A DNA stretch of 64,000 nt from Planotetraspora thailandica (GTDB taxonomy: Bacteria; Actinomycetota; Actinomycetes; Streptosporangiales; Streptosporangiaceae), in assembly GCF_016863335.1 (NCBI RefSeq), contig NZ_BOOR01000016.1:1-64000 (forward strand), in the 5' to 3' direction. Both the position numbers and the translations under genes were made by a program. Positions 50,926 to 59,381 of this stretch are shown here, piece after piece. The notes under the pieces are model-generated. The model saw only the letters and a list, made by a program, of their open reading frames with translations, ran no database searches and had not been told where the DNA came from. Each line of letters begins with the position of its first letter. Position 1 is the first letter of the stretch.

Positions 50926-53004
50926 TCACATGCCCGACGGTGTGGCGGCCGGATCTTCGATGCCGGACGCCGCCGCCTGCTCCGGCGGCAACCCGGGCGC
51001 CGGCGCGCCTCCGGTCTCGCCGCGGGCCACCGCGCCGGGCGCGGTCTCGCGGTCGATCCCGGCCGCGGCGTACGCGTCGTCCTCGTCCAGCGTCTCGGTC
51101 TCGAGCAGCCGGTGAGCCAGCCGGTTGAGCTGCTCACGGTGCTCCCCGAGCAGGCGTACGGCCTCGGCGTAGCAATCCTCGACGATCTTGCGGACCTCGC
51201 TGTCGACGAGCTCTTTGGTGGCCGGGGCGACGCCGTCCAGGCCGAGTGGGGACTCCTGGCCGGGCGGAGGCAGCACGGTGACCGGGCCGATCGCCTCCGA
51301 CATGCCCCAGCGTCCGACCATCTGCCGGGCGATGTTGCTGACCTGGTCGAGGTCGCTCTCCGCACCGGTGGTCATGTCGCCGTACACGACCTCCTCGGCG
51401 GCCCGGCCGCCGAGCGCGCCGATGATCCTGCCGCGGAGGTACTGCGCGGAGTAGCCGTACCGATCGGTCGCCGGGCTCTGGAAGGTGACGCCGAGCGCCT
51501 GGCCGCGCGGGATGATCGAGATCTTCCGCACCGGGTCGGCGCCGGGGGTGAGCATTCCGAGCAGCGCGTGTCCGGACTCGTGATACGCCGTGCGCGCCTT
51601 CTCCTCCGGGGTCAGCATGATGCCCCGCACAGTGCCCAGCACGATCTTCTCCAGCGCGTCGGTGAAGTCGTTGTTCTGCACCACGTCGTGACCTCGCCGG
51701 GCCGCGAGCAGCGCGGCCTCGTTGACCAGGTTCTTGAGGTCGGCTCCCACCATGCCCGGGGTCGCTGCGGCGAGATCCTCCAGGCCGACGCCGGGCGCGA
51801 CCGGCACGCCGCGGGTGTGCACCTCGAGGATCTTGCGGCGGCCGACCAGATCCGGCGGGCTGACCGTGACCCTCCGGTCGAAACGCCCCGGACGCAGCAG
51901 GGCCGCGTCGAGGATCTCCGCCCGGTTGGTGGCGGCCAGCACGACCACGCCCTCGCTGCCGTTGAAGCCGTCCATCTCGGTCAGGATCTGGTTGAGCGTC
52001 TGCTCGCGCTCGTCGTTGCCGCCCAGCGACTGCCCGCCGCCGCGGGCACGGCCGATGGCGTCGAGCTCGTCGATGAAGACGATCGACGGCGCCACCTTCT
52101 TGGCCTGGTCGAACAGGTCGCGGACCCGGCTCGCGCCGACGCCCACGATCATCTCGATGAACTCGGAGGCGGAAATCGAGAAGAACGGCACCTTCGCCTC
52201 GCCCGCCACCGCGCGTGCCAGCAGCGTCTTGCCCGTTCCGGGGGGCCCGGACAGCAGGACGCCGTGCGGGACCTGCGCACCCAGCCGCCGGTATTTCTCC
52301 GGTTCGCGGAGGAAGTCGACGATCTCCGTGACCTCCTGCTCGACCTCCTCGATGCCGGCCACGTCGGCGAACGTCGTCCGGGGACCGCTCTCCGGCTCAT
52401 AGAGTTTCGCGCGCGACCGGCCGAAGCCGCCGAACCCGCCGAGCCCGCCCGCCCCGGAGGCCATCCGCCGGCTCACCCAGAAGAGGAGGCCGACGAGCAG
52501 CAGCGTGGGTCCGAACCCGACGAGAATCTGCTGCCACAGCGGCGGCGGCGCGTCAGGCGGGTTGGCGTTCACCGGTACGCCGTTGCTCTGCAGCATGGCG
52601 AACAGATTGTCGTCGGCGAACGACGGGCGCTGGGTGGTGAACCGGTCGACCTGCTGGGCCTGCTTCTCTCCGGTCGGGGTGTAGGACGCCTTCTTGGTGA
52701 ACGCGCCCTCGATGGTGTCGCCGGTCGAGGTGATCTCCGCGACGTTGACGGCCTTCACCTGGGTCAAGAAGAAGGTGTACGAGACCGGGGTGCGAGCCGG
52801 CGGCGCCAGAAGGACCGACGAGACCACCCAGTTGAGGCCCAGCAGAAGCAGCAGCATCCAGCCGAAGCGCAGCCACGCCGGCCGTCGATTCGACGGGCTT
52901 GGCCCGCTTCCGTCCGACGGCGACGGTGGTGCTCCCTCGACCCGCCATGGCGGTTGCGCGGGGCGGTCCGTCGCCCGCGTGTTGTTCGGCGTATCGATGG
53001 GCAT
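50926..53004 (-). CDS. ftsH: FtsH-type membrane AAA+ zinc protease
   Basis: A 692-residue protease: two membrane helices flanking a periplasmic domain (about 46-165), AAA+ domain with Walker A GPPGTGKT, Walker [12 protein letters not shown] arginines (RPGRFDRR), and the zinc motif HESGH. The C-terminal tail is Pro/Ala-rich. The housekeeping copy is usually beside folE and hpt; here it is in a stress cluster, so this is probably an accessory FtsH. ATG 53004 was chosen. Confidence 0.92.
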   Translation of the reverse strand: MPIDTPNNTRATDRPAQPPWRVEGAPPSPSDGSGPSPSNRRPAWLRFGWMLLLLLGLNWVVSSVLLAPPARTPVSYTFFLTQVKAVNVAEITSTGDTIEGAFTKKASYTPTGEKQAQQVDRFTTQRPSFADDNLFAMLQSNGVPVNANPPDAPPPLWQQILVGFGPTLLLVGLLFWVSRRMASGAGGLGGFGGFGRSRAKLYEPESGPRTTFADVAGIEEVEQEVTEIVDFLREPEKYRRLGAQVPHGVLLSGPPGTGKTLLARAVAGEAKVPFFSISASEFIEMIVGVGASRVRDLFDQAKKVAPSIVFIDELDAIGRARGGGQSLGGNDEREQTLNQILTEMDGFNGSEGVVVLAATNRAEILDAALLRPGRFDRRVTVSPPDLVGRRKILEVHTRGVPVAPGVGLEDLAAATPGMVGADLKNLVNEAALLAARRGHDVVQNNDFTDALEKIVLGTVRGIMLTPEEKARTAYHESGHALLGMLTPGADPVRKISIIPRGQALGVTFQSPATDRYGYSAQYLRGRIIGALGGRAAEEVVYGDMTTGAESDLDQVSNIARQMVGRWGMSEAIGPVTVLPPPGQESPLGLDGVAPATKELVDSEVRKIVEDCYAEAVRLLGEHREQLNRLAHRLLETETLDEDDAYAAAGIDRETAPGAVARGETGGAPAPGLPPEQAAASGIEDPAATPSGM

Positions 53005-53107
53005 GGTGGGTCCTTACCTCCCGAGTATCAGGTTCATCAAACGATGGACCACCCCATGAACCCCAGACAAATCGGGATCAGACCTCCTGAACCGATGCGC
53101 CTTACGG

Positions 53108-54400
53108 TCAGCAGATCCGATTCGGGCTGTCGCTCAGCGCCGCACGCAGTGCGGGCGGCATGCGATCGACGACGTGCTGCGGATACTCCACCCGCCGGCC
53201 GTCCACGCGGACGGCCAGCGCCGGCGGCCGCGCGGTGAAGCACCGGTCGCAGCGGCCGATCGCCCCGACCGGCTGAAACCGGCCGCACTCGGGACACCGG
53301 TCCAGGCCACGTTGCGGCCGGCGGCCCGGTTTGCGCCGCCACACGGTGAGCCGATCGGGTATGCCCGGCCAGGACGGCAGGCCGAACTCTTCGGCGAGGG
53401 TCCAGTTCAGCGCGAGCTCGCGATGCAGGCGGACGGTGCCGGTGGGGCCGTCCTGGTCCCCGCCGACGTAGAGCAGCGTGTCGCCACGGTACGCGCGCAG
53501 CGCGCCGTACCCCGCGGCGTCGTCGTCCGGGGGCGGCCAGCACAGCAGCAGCGTGCGGTGCGGGTCGGCGCGGACCGCCTCCTCAGTGCTCAGCCGCTCG
53601 ACCTGCGCAAACCCGGGGGCGTCCGCCTGGTGGAACCTGTTGCCGCCGGACGCCGCAGGCGCGGTGTCGACCGCGCGGACGTCCACGCCGCGCAGCCGGA
53701 GCAGGGCCGCCCAGTAGCCGGTGCCGGCCCCGCCGTCGAGCACCGGGGAGTGGTCGGCCACACAAGCCAGTGCGGCCTCGTTGGGAATCGCCCACGCGAG
53801 CCGGCCGGCCAGCTCCCGCCTGCGCCCGGGCAGATCGAGCATTCGGGCCAGCCCGGGAGACAGCCGCAACGGGCCGACCCCGGGTGGTCCGCCGGCGAGG
53901 ATCGCCACCAGCTCGAGGTACGGGTTGCCGGCCGGGCCGAGCCTGCTGCGGCCCAGTTCACCGAGCGCGGCGTGGTAGGTCTCCAGCCTGCGCCGCCCCT
54001 CGATCCAGTCCTGCTCTGTGGTCGCAGAAGCCGGGCCGCCGGCCGGCCGTACGGCGTCCGGGTAGCGTGCGGCGAAGTCCTCGTACGTCGGCAGTTCGCG
54101 CAGCTCGGCGAGGGTGATCGGCGCGAGCCACCGGGACCGGCGGGGGTACGGCTTCCCGGCGGGCAGGTGCCGCCAGCGGTCCGGCCCGTGCGGCACCACG
54201 GCGGCACCGCAGCAGGCGCAGATCGGGTGGCCGTCGACGAGCGCCCGCCGGCCGCCGAGCAGCAGCGGTCGCACGGCCTCGCGGTGGCGGCCCGGCGCGG
54301 CACTCGCAGACGGCACGTCGGGTGGCACGGCACTGGCGGATGGCGCACCGGCCGGCGCGGCACTCGCGGATGTCACGCCGGCCGGCGCCTGGCCGTTCAC
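53108..54400 (-). CDS. zinc-ribbon and methyltransferase-like protein of unknown function
   Basis: A 430-residue protein I cannot assign. N-terminal Ser-Ala-Ser-Ala-x-Pro repeats lead to a CACC cysteine cluster (GHPICACCGAAVVPHG). In the middle is a SAM-binding-like motif, VLDGGAGTGYWAALLRLRGV, and CWPPPDDDAA at the place of motif IV. A zinc ribbon closes the protein (CPECGRFQPVGAIGRCDRC). GTG 54400 overlaps the LivF stop, so it is coupled to the transporter operon. It may modify a substrate or a nucleic acid; no direct evidence. Confidence 0.72.
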   Translation of the reverse strand: MNGQAPAGVTSASAAPAGAPSASAVPPDVPSASAAPGRHREAVRPLLLGGRRALVDGHPICACCGAAVVPHGPDRWRHLPAGKPYPRRSRWLAPITLAELRELPTYEDFAARYPDAVRPAGGPASATTEQDWIEGRRRLETYHAALGELGRSRLGPAGNPYLELVAILAGGPPGVGPLRLSPGLARMLDLPGRRRELAGRLAWAIPNEAALACVADHSPVLDGGAGTGYWAALLRLRGVDVRAVDTAPAASGGNRFHQADAPGFAQVERLSTEEAVRADPHRTLLLCWPPPDDDAAGYGALRAYRGDTLLYVGGDQDGPTGTVRLHRELALNWTLAEEFGLPSWPGIPDRLTVWRRKPGRRPQRGLDRCPECGRFQPVGAIGRCDRCFTARPPALAVRVDGRRVEYPQHVVDRMPPALRAALSDSPNRIC

Positions 54401-55113
54401 AGCCCGAGCACGCTGCGCCGTACCTCGGCGCTGTCGCGCAGCTCGGCGGCCGGGCCGGACATCACCACCCGCCCCTCCCCCAGCAGGTAGGCGCGGCCGG
54501 CGATGGCGAGCGCCCGCTGCACGTCCTGTTCCACCACGACGACGCTCACCCCGCGCTCGTTGATCCGCCCGATCGCGTCGTAGACCTCGTCCACCCGGAC
54601 CGGCGCCAGCCCGAGCGAAGGCTCGTCGAGCAACAGCAGCCTCGGCTGGGCCATTAGGGCCCGGCCGATCGCGACCATCTGCTGTTCGCCGCCGCTGAGG
54701 CTGCCGGCGAGCTGACCGGCGCGCTCGGCCAGCCGCGGGAATATCTCGTAGACGCCTGCCAGGGTCTCCCGGTGCGGCCGCCTGGCGCTCTTCCGGTAGG
54801 CGCCCAGGACCAGGTTGTCCAGCACGGTCATCCGGGGGAAGATGCGCCGGCCCTCGGGCACGATCGCCACGCCGTGCCCGCAGACCCGGTGACCGCGAAG
54901 CCGGGTGACGTCGACGCCGCCGACGCTGATGCGGCCCCGGTGCGCGGGGTGGATCCCGGCGACGGCGTTGACCAGCGTGGACTTGCCGGCGCCGTTGGGA
55001 CCGACGACGCAGACCGTCTCTCCCTCGTGAACCTCGATCGCCACGTCCCACAGTGCCTGTGCGTCGCCGTAGCGCACGTCGAGATCCCGGACCTGCAACA
55101 GCGGCTCAGACAT
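54397..55113 (-). CDS. branched-chain amino acid-type ABC transporter ATPase (LivF-like)
   Basis: A 238-residue ABC ATPase. Walker A GPNGAGKST, signature SLSGGEQQM, Walker B LLLLDEPSLGLAP. The length and the RGHRVCGHGVAIVPEGRRIFP stretch match LivF. Its start lies inside the LivMG stop. Together with the LivG domain it drives the importer. The substrate is probably an amino acid or small amide product of the exported hydrolase (inference). Confidence 0.9.
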   Translation of the reverse strand: MSEPLLQVRDLDVRYGDAQALWDVAIEVHEGETVCVVGPNGAGKSTLVNAVAGIHPAHRGRISVGGVDVTRLRGHRVCGHGVAIVPEGRRIFPRMTVLDNLVLGAYRKSARRPHRETLAGVYEIFPRLAERAGQLAGSLSGGEQQMVAIGRALMAQPRLLLLDEPSLGLAPVRVDEVYDAIGRINERGVSVVVVEQDVQRALAIAGRAYLLGEGRVVMSGPAAELRDSAEVRRSVLGL

Positions 55114-57055
55114 GGGCTTGCCTTCCCAGGTAGGCACGGATGACGGCGGGGTCGTTGAGCACGGTCTGCGGCTCGCCGTCGGCCAGGCAGGTGCCGCGGT
55201 CGAGCACGACGAGCCGCGTGGCCAGCTGGTTGAGCACCCGTAGCAGGTGTTCGACGATGACGATGGTGATGCCGCTCTCGTGGATCCGGCGCACCACCCG
55301 TACCGCGTTGTCGACCTCGGCCGGGTTGAGTCCGGCGAGCGCCTCGTCGAGCAGCAGCACCTTCGGGCTGGAGGCGATGGCGCGGGCCATCTCCAGCAGC
55401 TGCCGCTGATGCAGGTTGAGGTCGGCCGGGTGGGCGTCGGCCAGGTGGTCCAGCGCGACCGTGGCGAGATGCCGTTCGGCGATCGGGCGGGCCCGGTGCA
55501 GCGGCAGCGGCTCCCGGCCGAACATGATGGCCATGGCCACGTTGTCGCGGACCGTCATCGAGTCGAACGGCCGTGGAATCTGGTAGGTGCGGGCCATCCC
55601 GACGTGAGCGATCTTGTGCGGGGCCATGCGGGTGATGTCCTGCCCGTCGAGGCGGATCACGCCGCGGGTCGGCCGGAACGCGCCCGAGAGCAGGTTGATC
55701 AGTGTCGTCTTGCCCGATCCGTTCGGCCCGACCAGGCCCACCAGTTCACCGGCCCGGATGTCCAGCGTGACGTCCTCCAGCGCGTGCACGCCGCCGAAGT
55801 AGCGGGCCACCTGGCGGCACTCGACGAGGACCGCGCCGGGCTCGTCGCCGGGCGTCCCGGCCTCGGCCTCGGCAGGCTCAGGATCGGCGATCGCGGGCTC
55901 GGCGATCGCGGGCTCGGCAGGCACGGGCTCGGCGGTCGTTCGGGCCCGCCGGCCGAGCGGCAGCCGGGCGGTGGCCCACCGTGAGCCGAGCACGATCGCC
56001 AGCAGGGCGGCCACGAGCATCCCGACGACCAGCCAGTCGAGGAATTCGCCCCAGACGTTGAGCACCGCCAGTCCCCCGCCGACCACGACCAGGGAGCCGA
56101 GCGAGACGAGGGGGCGGGCCCGCAACCGGGCGTACAGGCCGTCCGGGGAGACCGCGACCAGCAGCGCGAGGACGCCACCGAGAATGATCGAATTCCAGGC
56201 GTCCAGTCCGTACGAGGAGAGCCGGTCCTGCAGGGTGACGATCAGCACCGCGCCGATCACCGGGCCGAGCCAGTGGGTACGGCCGCCGAGCACCCCCATC
56301 ACGATGACGAAGAGCGGGATGGTCAGGCCGAAGACGCTCTCCACGGTGACGAAGCCGATCTGCAGCGCGTAGACGCTGCCGGCCACGCCGCCGAGCACGC
56401 CGCTGATCAGCATGGCCAGCATCTTGTAGCGGAAGGTGGCCACCCCCAGCACCTCGGCGACGTCCTCGGCGTCGCGGATCGCCGCGAGCGCCGAGCCGGT
56501 CCGGCTGTGCTGGATGGCGTACGCGGCCGCGACCGCGATGGCCGCGATCAGCAGGGCGAGGAGGTACTGCAACTCCGGCAACGAGCCGAACGCGTCGGGC
56601 ACCTCCGGGACCGGGACGGTGGTGCCCTGCCCGCCGTCGATCGACTGGTTGATGCGGGCGAACGCGGCGAGGATGAACGGCACGGCGAGGGTCAGCAGGG
56701 CGAAGATCTCGCCGCGCAGCGAGCCGAGCCGGAACGCGACGGCCCCCACCCCGAGCGCGAGCAGGCCGCACAGGACGGCGGCGAGCGGCACGGTGAGGAA
56801 GAAGTTGACGCCGTGCCGCCCGCTCAGCACCGCCGTGGTGTAGGCCCCGACGCCGACGTACGCCGCCTGGCCGAAGCTGAAGTATCCGCTGTATCCGGAC
56901 AGGATGTTCCAGCTGGTGGCCTGCGCGATCCAGAAACAGATCGAACCGAGCAGGATGAGGTAGAACGACGGCAGGCCGAGCGGGTCGCTGAACGCGCCCA
57001 CGGCGACCAGCACCAGGAATGCCACCAAAAGCCCGATGCCACCTCGGCGGATCAT
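55106..57055 (-). CDS. fused LivM permease and LivG ATPase
   Basis: A 649-residue single polypeptide. Residues 1-330 form a LivM permease (about ten helices, YSGYFSFGQAAYVGVGAYT and SGVLGGVAGSVYALQIGFV). An Ala/Glu/Pro-rich linker with PAEPAIAEPAIADPEPAEAE joins LivG (Walker A GPNGSGKTT, signature-like LNLHQRQLLEMARAIA, Walker B LLLDEALAGLNP). The signature has LHQRQ where LSGGQ-like residues are expected; this is also seen in LivG proteins. It overlaps LivH (ATGA) and LivF. Confidence 0.9.
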   Translation of the reverse strand: MIRRGGIGLLVAFLVLVAVGAFSDPLGLPSFYLILLGSICFWIAQATSWNILSGYSGYFSFGQAAYVGVGAYTTAVLSGRHGVNFFLTVPLAAVLCGLLALGVGAVAFRLGSLRGEIFALLTLAVPFILAAFARINQSIDGGQGTTVPVPEVPDAFGSLPELQYLLALLIAAIAVAAAYAIQHSRTGSALAAIRDAEDVAEVLGVATFRYKMLAMLISGVLGGVAGSVYALQIGFVTVESVFGLTIPLFVIVMGVLGGRTHWLGPVIGAVLIVTLQDRLSSYGLDAWNSIILGGVLALLVAVSPDGLYARLRARPLVSLGSLVVVGGGLAVLNVWGEFLDWLVVGMLVAALLAIVLGSRWATARLPLGRRARTTAEPVPAEPAIAEPAIADPEPAEAEAGTPGDEPGAVLVECRQVARYFGGVHALEDVTLDIRAGELVGLVGPNGSGKTTLINLLSGAFRPTRGVIRLDGQDITRMAPHKIAHVGMARTYQIPRPFDSMTVRDNVAMAIMFGREPLPLHRARPIAERHLATVALDHLADAHPADLNLHQRQLLEMARAIASSPKVLLLDEALAGLNPAEVDNAVRVVRRIHESGITIVIVEHLLRVLNQLATRLVVLDRGTCLADGEPQTVLNDPAVIRAYLGRQAHV

Positions 57056-57921
57056 CGGACACCTCCCGCCGCGAACAGACCCTGCGGACGCAGCAGCAGA
57101 GCCAGGATGATTGCCGAGAAGAGCACGAACGGCGCGGCCGCGGGCGACCACACCGCGGAGACCACGCCGGACAGGACGCCGACCAGGATGCCGGCCGCGA
57201 ACGTCCCCACCACCTCGCCGATCCCGCCGAGGATGACCACCGCGAAGACGGTGCCGAACCACTCGTACGCGGTGTCCGGGGTCAGCGCGTTCGAAAGGGC
57301 GAAGACCATGCCGGCCAGGGCGGCGGTGGCCCCGACCACCCCGCCGAGCAACACGCTGAGCCGGCGGTGGTCGACGCCGAACGCGCCTGCCACCGCCCGG
57401 TCCTGCGCGATCGCCCGCATCGCCCGGCCGGCGAAGGTACGGCGCAGCACCAGGTGGGCGCCGAGCACCACCAGCGCGGCCAGCCCGAAGGCGACCAGTG
57501 TGGTGACGGGGAAGACCAGCCGGCCGAGCGCGACCGACTGGGTGGCGTACGGGTTGACGTCGGCGGACATCCGCCGGAAGTCGGCGCTCCAGATGTTGCT
57601 CGTCACCTGGATGGTGATGATCAGCAGTCCGAAGCTGACCAACAGCGAGTTGAACTCGGTGAGCCGCAACCGGTCGAACAGCCACTGGATCGCGGCCCCG
57701 GCGACGAACATGGCCGGCACGGTGACCACCAGCGTCAGGACCGGGTCGAGGTGCCAGGAGGTGGCCACCTGGAAGGTCAGGTACGCGCCGATCAGGATCA
57801 GCCCGAAGTGGGCGAGGTTGATGATGCGAAGTACGCCCCAGGTCACCGATAGACCGGCGGCCATGAGGGCGTAGAGGCCACCGATCAGCGCTCCGGTGAG
57901 CGTGGCCTGAATAACGTTCAT
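57052..57921 (-). CDS. branched-chain amino acid-type ABC permease (LivH-like)
   Basis: A 289-residue permease with about eight helices. Family marks are GLYALMAAGLSVTWGVLRIINLAHF and AIAQDRAVAGAFGVDHRR (the EAA-like ATPase-contact loop), and GGIGEVVGTFAAGILVG. ATG 57921 is followed by NVIQATLTG. It overlaps the LivMG start by 4 bases and is separated from the binding-protein gene by two strong hairpins. Confidence 0.9.
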   Translation of the reverse strand: MNVIQATLTGALIGGLYALMAAGLSVTWGVLRIINLAHFGLILIGAYLTFQVATSWHLDPVLTLVVTVPAMFVAGAAIQWLFDRLRLTEFNSLLVSFGLLIITIQVTSNIWSADFRRMSADVNPYATQSVALGRLVFPVTTLVAFGLAALVVLGAHLVLRRTFAGRAMRAIAQDRAVAGAFGVDHRRLSVLLGGVVGATAALAGMVFALSNALTPDTAYEWFGTVFAVVILGGIGEVVGTFAAGILVGVLSGVVSAVWSPAAAPFVLFSAIILALLLRPQGLFAAGGVR

Positions 57922-57987
57922 GTGGGGGTCGCCTCGAGTCGGGCCGGGCCGCGGGGTCGGCGGCACGGCGTCGGCACGTGTAGGGGG

Positions 57988-58025
57988 CCGTCGGGTACGT
58001 GGCCGGGGAACCACGTACCCGACGG
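57988..58025 (-). ncRNA. intercistronic hairpin 2, before LivH
   Basis: CCGTCGGGTACGTGG pairs perfectly with CCACGTACCCGACGG around an 8-base loop. It stands 26 bases after the first hairpin and 67 bases before the LivH start. Such structures usually protect the upstream binding-protein message and lower downstream expression. Confidence 0.7.
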
Positions 58026-58050
58026 CGTTGTGCGGTGGTGGCAGGAAGAC

Positions 58051-58080
58051 CCGGGTGCCCGGCGCGGGCCGGGCACCCGG
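58051..58080 (-). terminator. intercistronic hairpin 1, after the binding protein
   Basis: CCGGGTGCCCGG pairs with CCGGGCACCCGG around CGCGGG, 8 bases past the binding-protein stop. It is likely a partial terminator/stabiliser giving more binding protein than permease. Confidence 0.7.
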
Positions 58081-58087
58081 GCGGCGG

Positions 58088-59338
58088 TCAGGGGCGGGGG
58101 CCCTCCAACTTCGCGGCGGCCCGGTCGGCCGGCCACACGGTGACCCAGTCGCCGTTCTGGATCTGCTTGATGCTCTGCGTGGTGGGCCAGAAGTTGTGCG
58201 CCTTCGGGTCGAAGGTCAGGTGCCCGCTGAACGTCGTGTCGGCGCCCTTCTGGTGCAGCGTGTCGCACATCTTCCGCTGGTCGGTGCCACCGCTGTTCTT
58301 GACCGCGTCGGTGAGGATCTCCCACGCGTTCCAGGACGCCGCGGCCTGCGTCTCGAAGACCGTGTACGGCAGCTTCGCCGCCTCCGCGCGCTTGGTGAAG
58401 TCGGCGGTGATCGCCGTGGCCTCCGGGCCGAGCTTGTCGAGGGTCGGCTTGTTCGGCTCGAACATCGAGACCGACAACATCCCCTCGGCCTCGTCGCCGA
58501 GCGCCAGCAGCGGTCCGGGTGCGGGGAACAGCCCGAACATCTGCTTCGGCTTGTAGTTGAGCTGGGCCATCGCCTGCAGGATGTTCGCCGCGTCCACCCC
58601 GAGGCCGTTGTCGATGATCAGGTCGGGGTCGGCGTCGCGCACCTGGGCGGCGATCGGCGCCCAGTCGGTGGTGGTCGGCGGGTAGTGGATGTCGGCCACC
58701 ACGTCGAGGCCGCGCTCCTTCGCGATGCTCAGCGCGCCCGACTTGTCGTCGCCGAACCCGTCGGAGACGAAGGCGGCCGACCCGCTCTGGCTGGTCAGCA
58801 CCGCGATCTTCTTCGGCGGGCTGGGCAGCGTGGCCACCGCGTCGAACAGCTGGTTGGGGATGAAGCTGTTCGGCGTGGGGCCGATCGACCAGGCCGGGAA
58901 CTGGCAGTCGTAGGTCAGCTGCGGGGCCAGCACGGCGCTGTGCTGGGGCATGACGTACCCGTGCCGCTGGGCGACCGCCATCGCCGACAGGATGTTCGGC
59001 GTCGCGTACGGCCCGAGGATCAGGTCGACCTTGTCCTGGCTGATCAGGCGCTCGTAGAGCTGGCTGACCTTGGCCTGGTCCGACTGGTCGTCGACGACCT
59101 TCCACTCGACCTTGCGGCCGAGCAGCCCGCCGTTCGCGTTGAGCCGGTCGACGAACTCCTGCCCGGCGATCTTGTGGATCTGGCCGGTCGCGGCGAATGC
59201 GCCGGTCAGCGACAGGGTGGAGCCGACGACGATGGGCTTGTCGCCGTCCCCGCCGGAGCCCGAGCCGTTGCCGCATCCCGCGGCCGCGGCGCCGAGCACC
59301 AGGGCGGTGCCGATGACAGCTAGGGAGCGCCTGCGCAT
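58088..59338 (-). CDS. ABC transporter substrate-binding lipoprotein (Liv-type)
   Basis: A 416-residue binding protein. Lipobox LGAAAAGC anchors it. The fold matches Peripla_BP_6 (VVGSTLSLTGAFAATGQ, LILGPYATPNILS, IAVLTSQSGSAAF). ATG 59338 was chosen. It lies 43 bases after the amidohydrolase in one transcriptional direction and opens the transporter part of the operon. The ligand cannot be read from sequence. Confidence 0.92.
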   Translation of the reverse strand: MRRRSLAVIGTALVLGAAAAGCGNGSGSGGDGDKPIVVGSTLSLTGAFAATGQIHKIAGQEFVDRLNANGGLLGRKVEWKVVDDQSDQAKVSQLYERLISQDKVDLILGPYATPNILSAMAVAQRHGYVMPQHSAVLAPQLTYDCQFPAWSIGPTPNSFIPNQLFDAVATLPSPPKKIAVLTSQSGSAAFVSDGFGDDKSGALSIAKERGLDVVADIHYPPTTTDWAPIAAQVRDADPDLIIDNGLGVDAANILQAMAQLNYKPKQMFGLFPAPGPLLALGDEAEGMLSVSMFEPNKPTLDKLGPEATAITADFTKRAEAAKLPYTVFETQAAASWNAWEILTDAVKNSGGTDQRKMCDTLHQKGADTTFSGHLTFDPKAHNFWPTTQSIKQIQNGDWVTVWPADRAAAKLEGPRP

Positions 59339-59381
59339 CTGGATATGACCTTTCGTTGGGGGGTGCGGGGGCAGCGAACGG

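Noticed and set aside
55106-57055. LivM-LivG fusion as a missed stop or assembly join
   Set aside because: The frame is continuous with a typical linker and both domains are complete, so I treat the fusion as real.
57918-59276. Long minus-strand frame of about 450 residues across the binding-protein gene
   Set aside because: It is an out-of-frame shadow of the lipoprotein; composition is Arg/Pro/Gly-rich without a start site.
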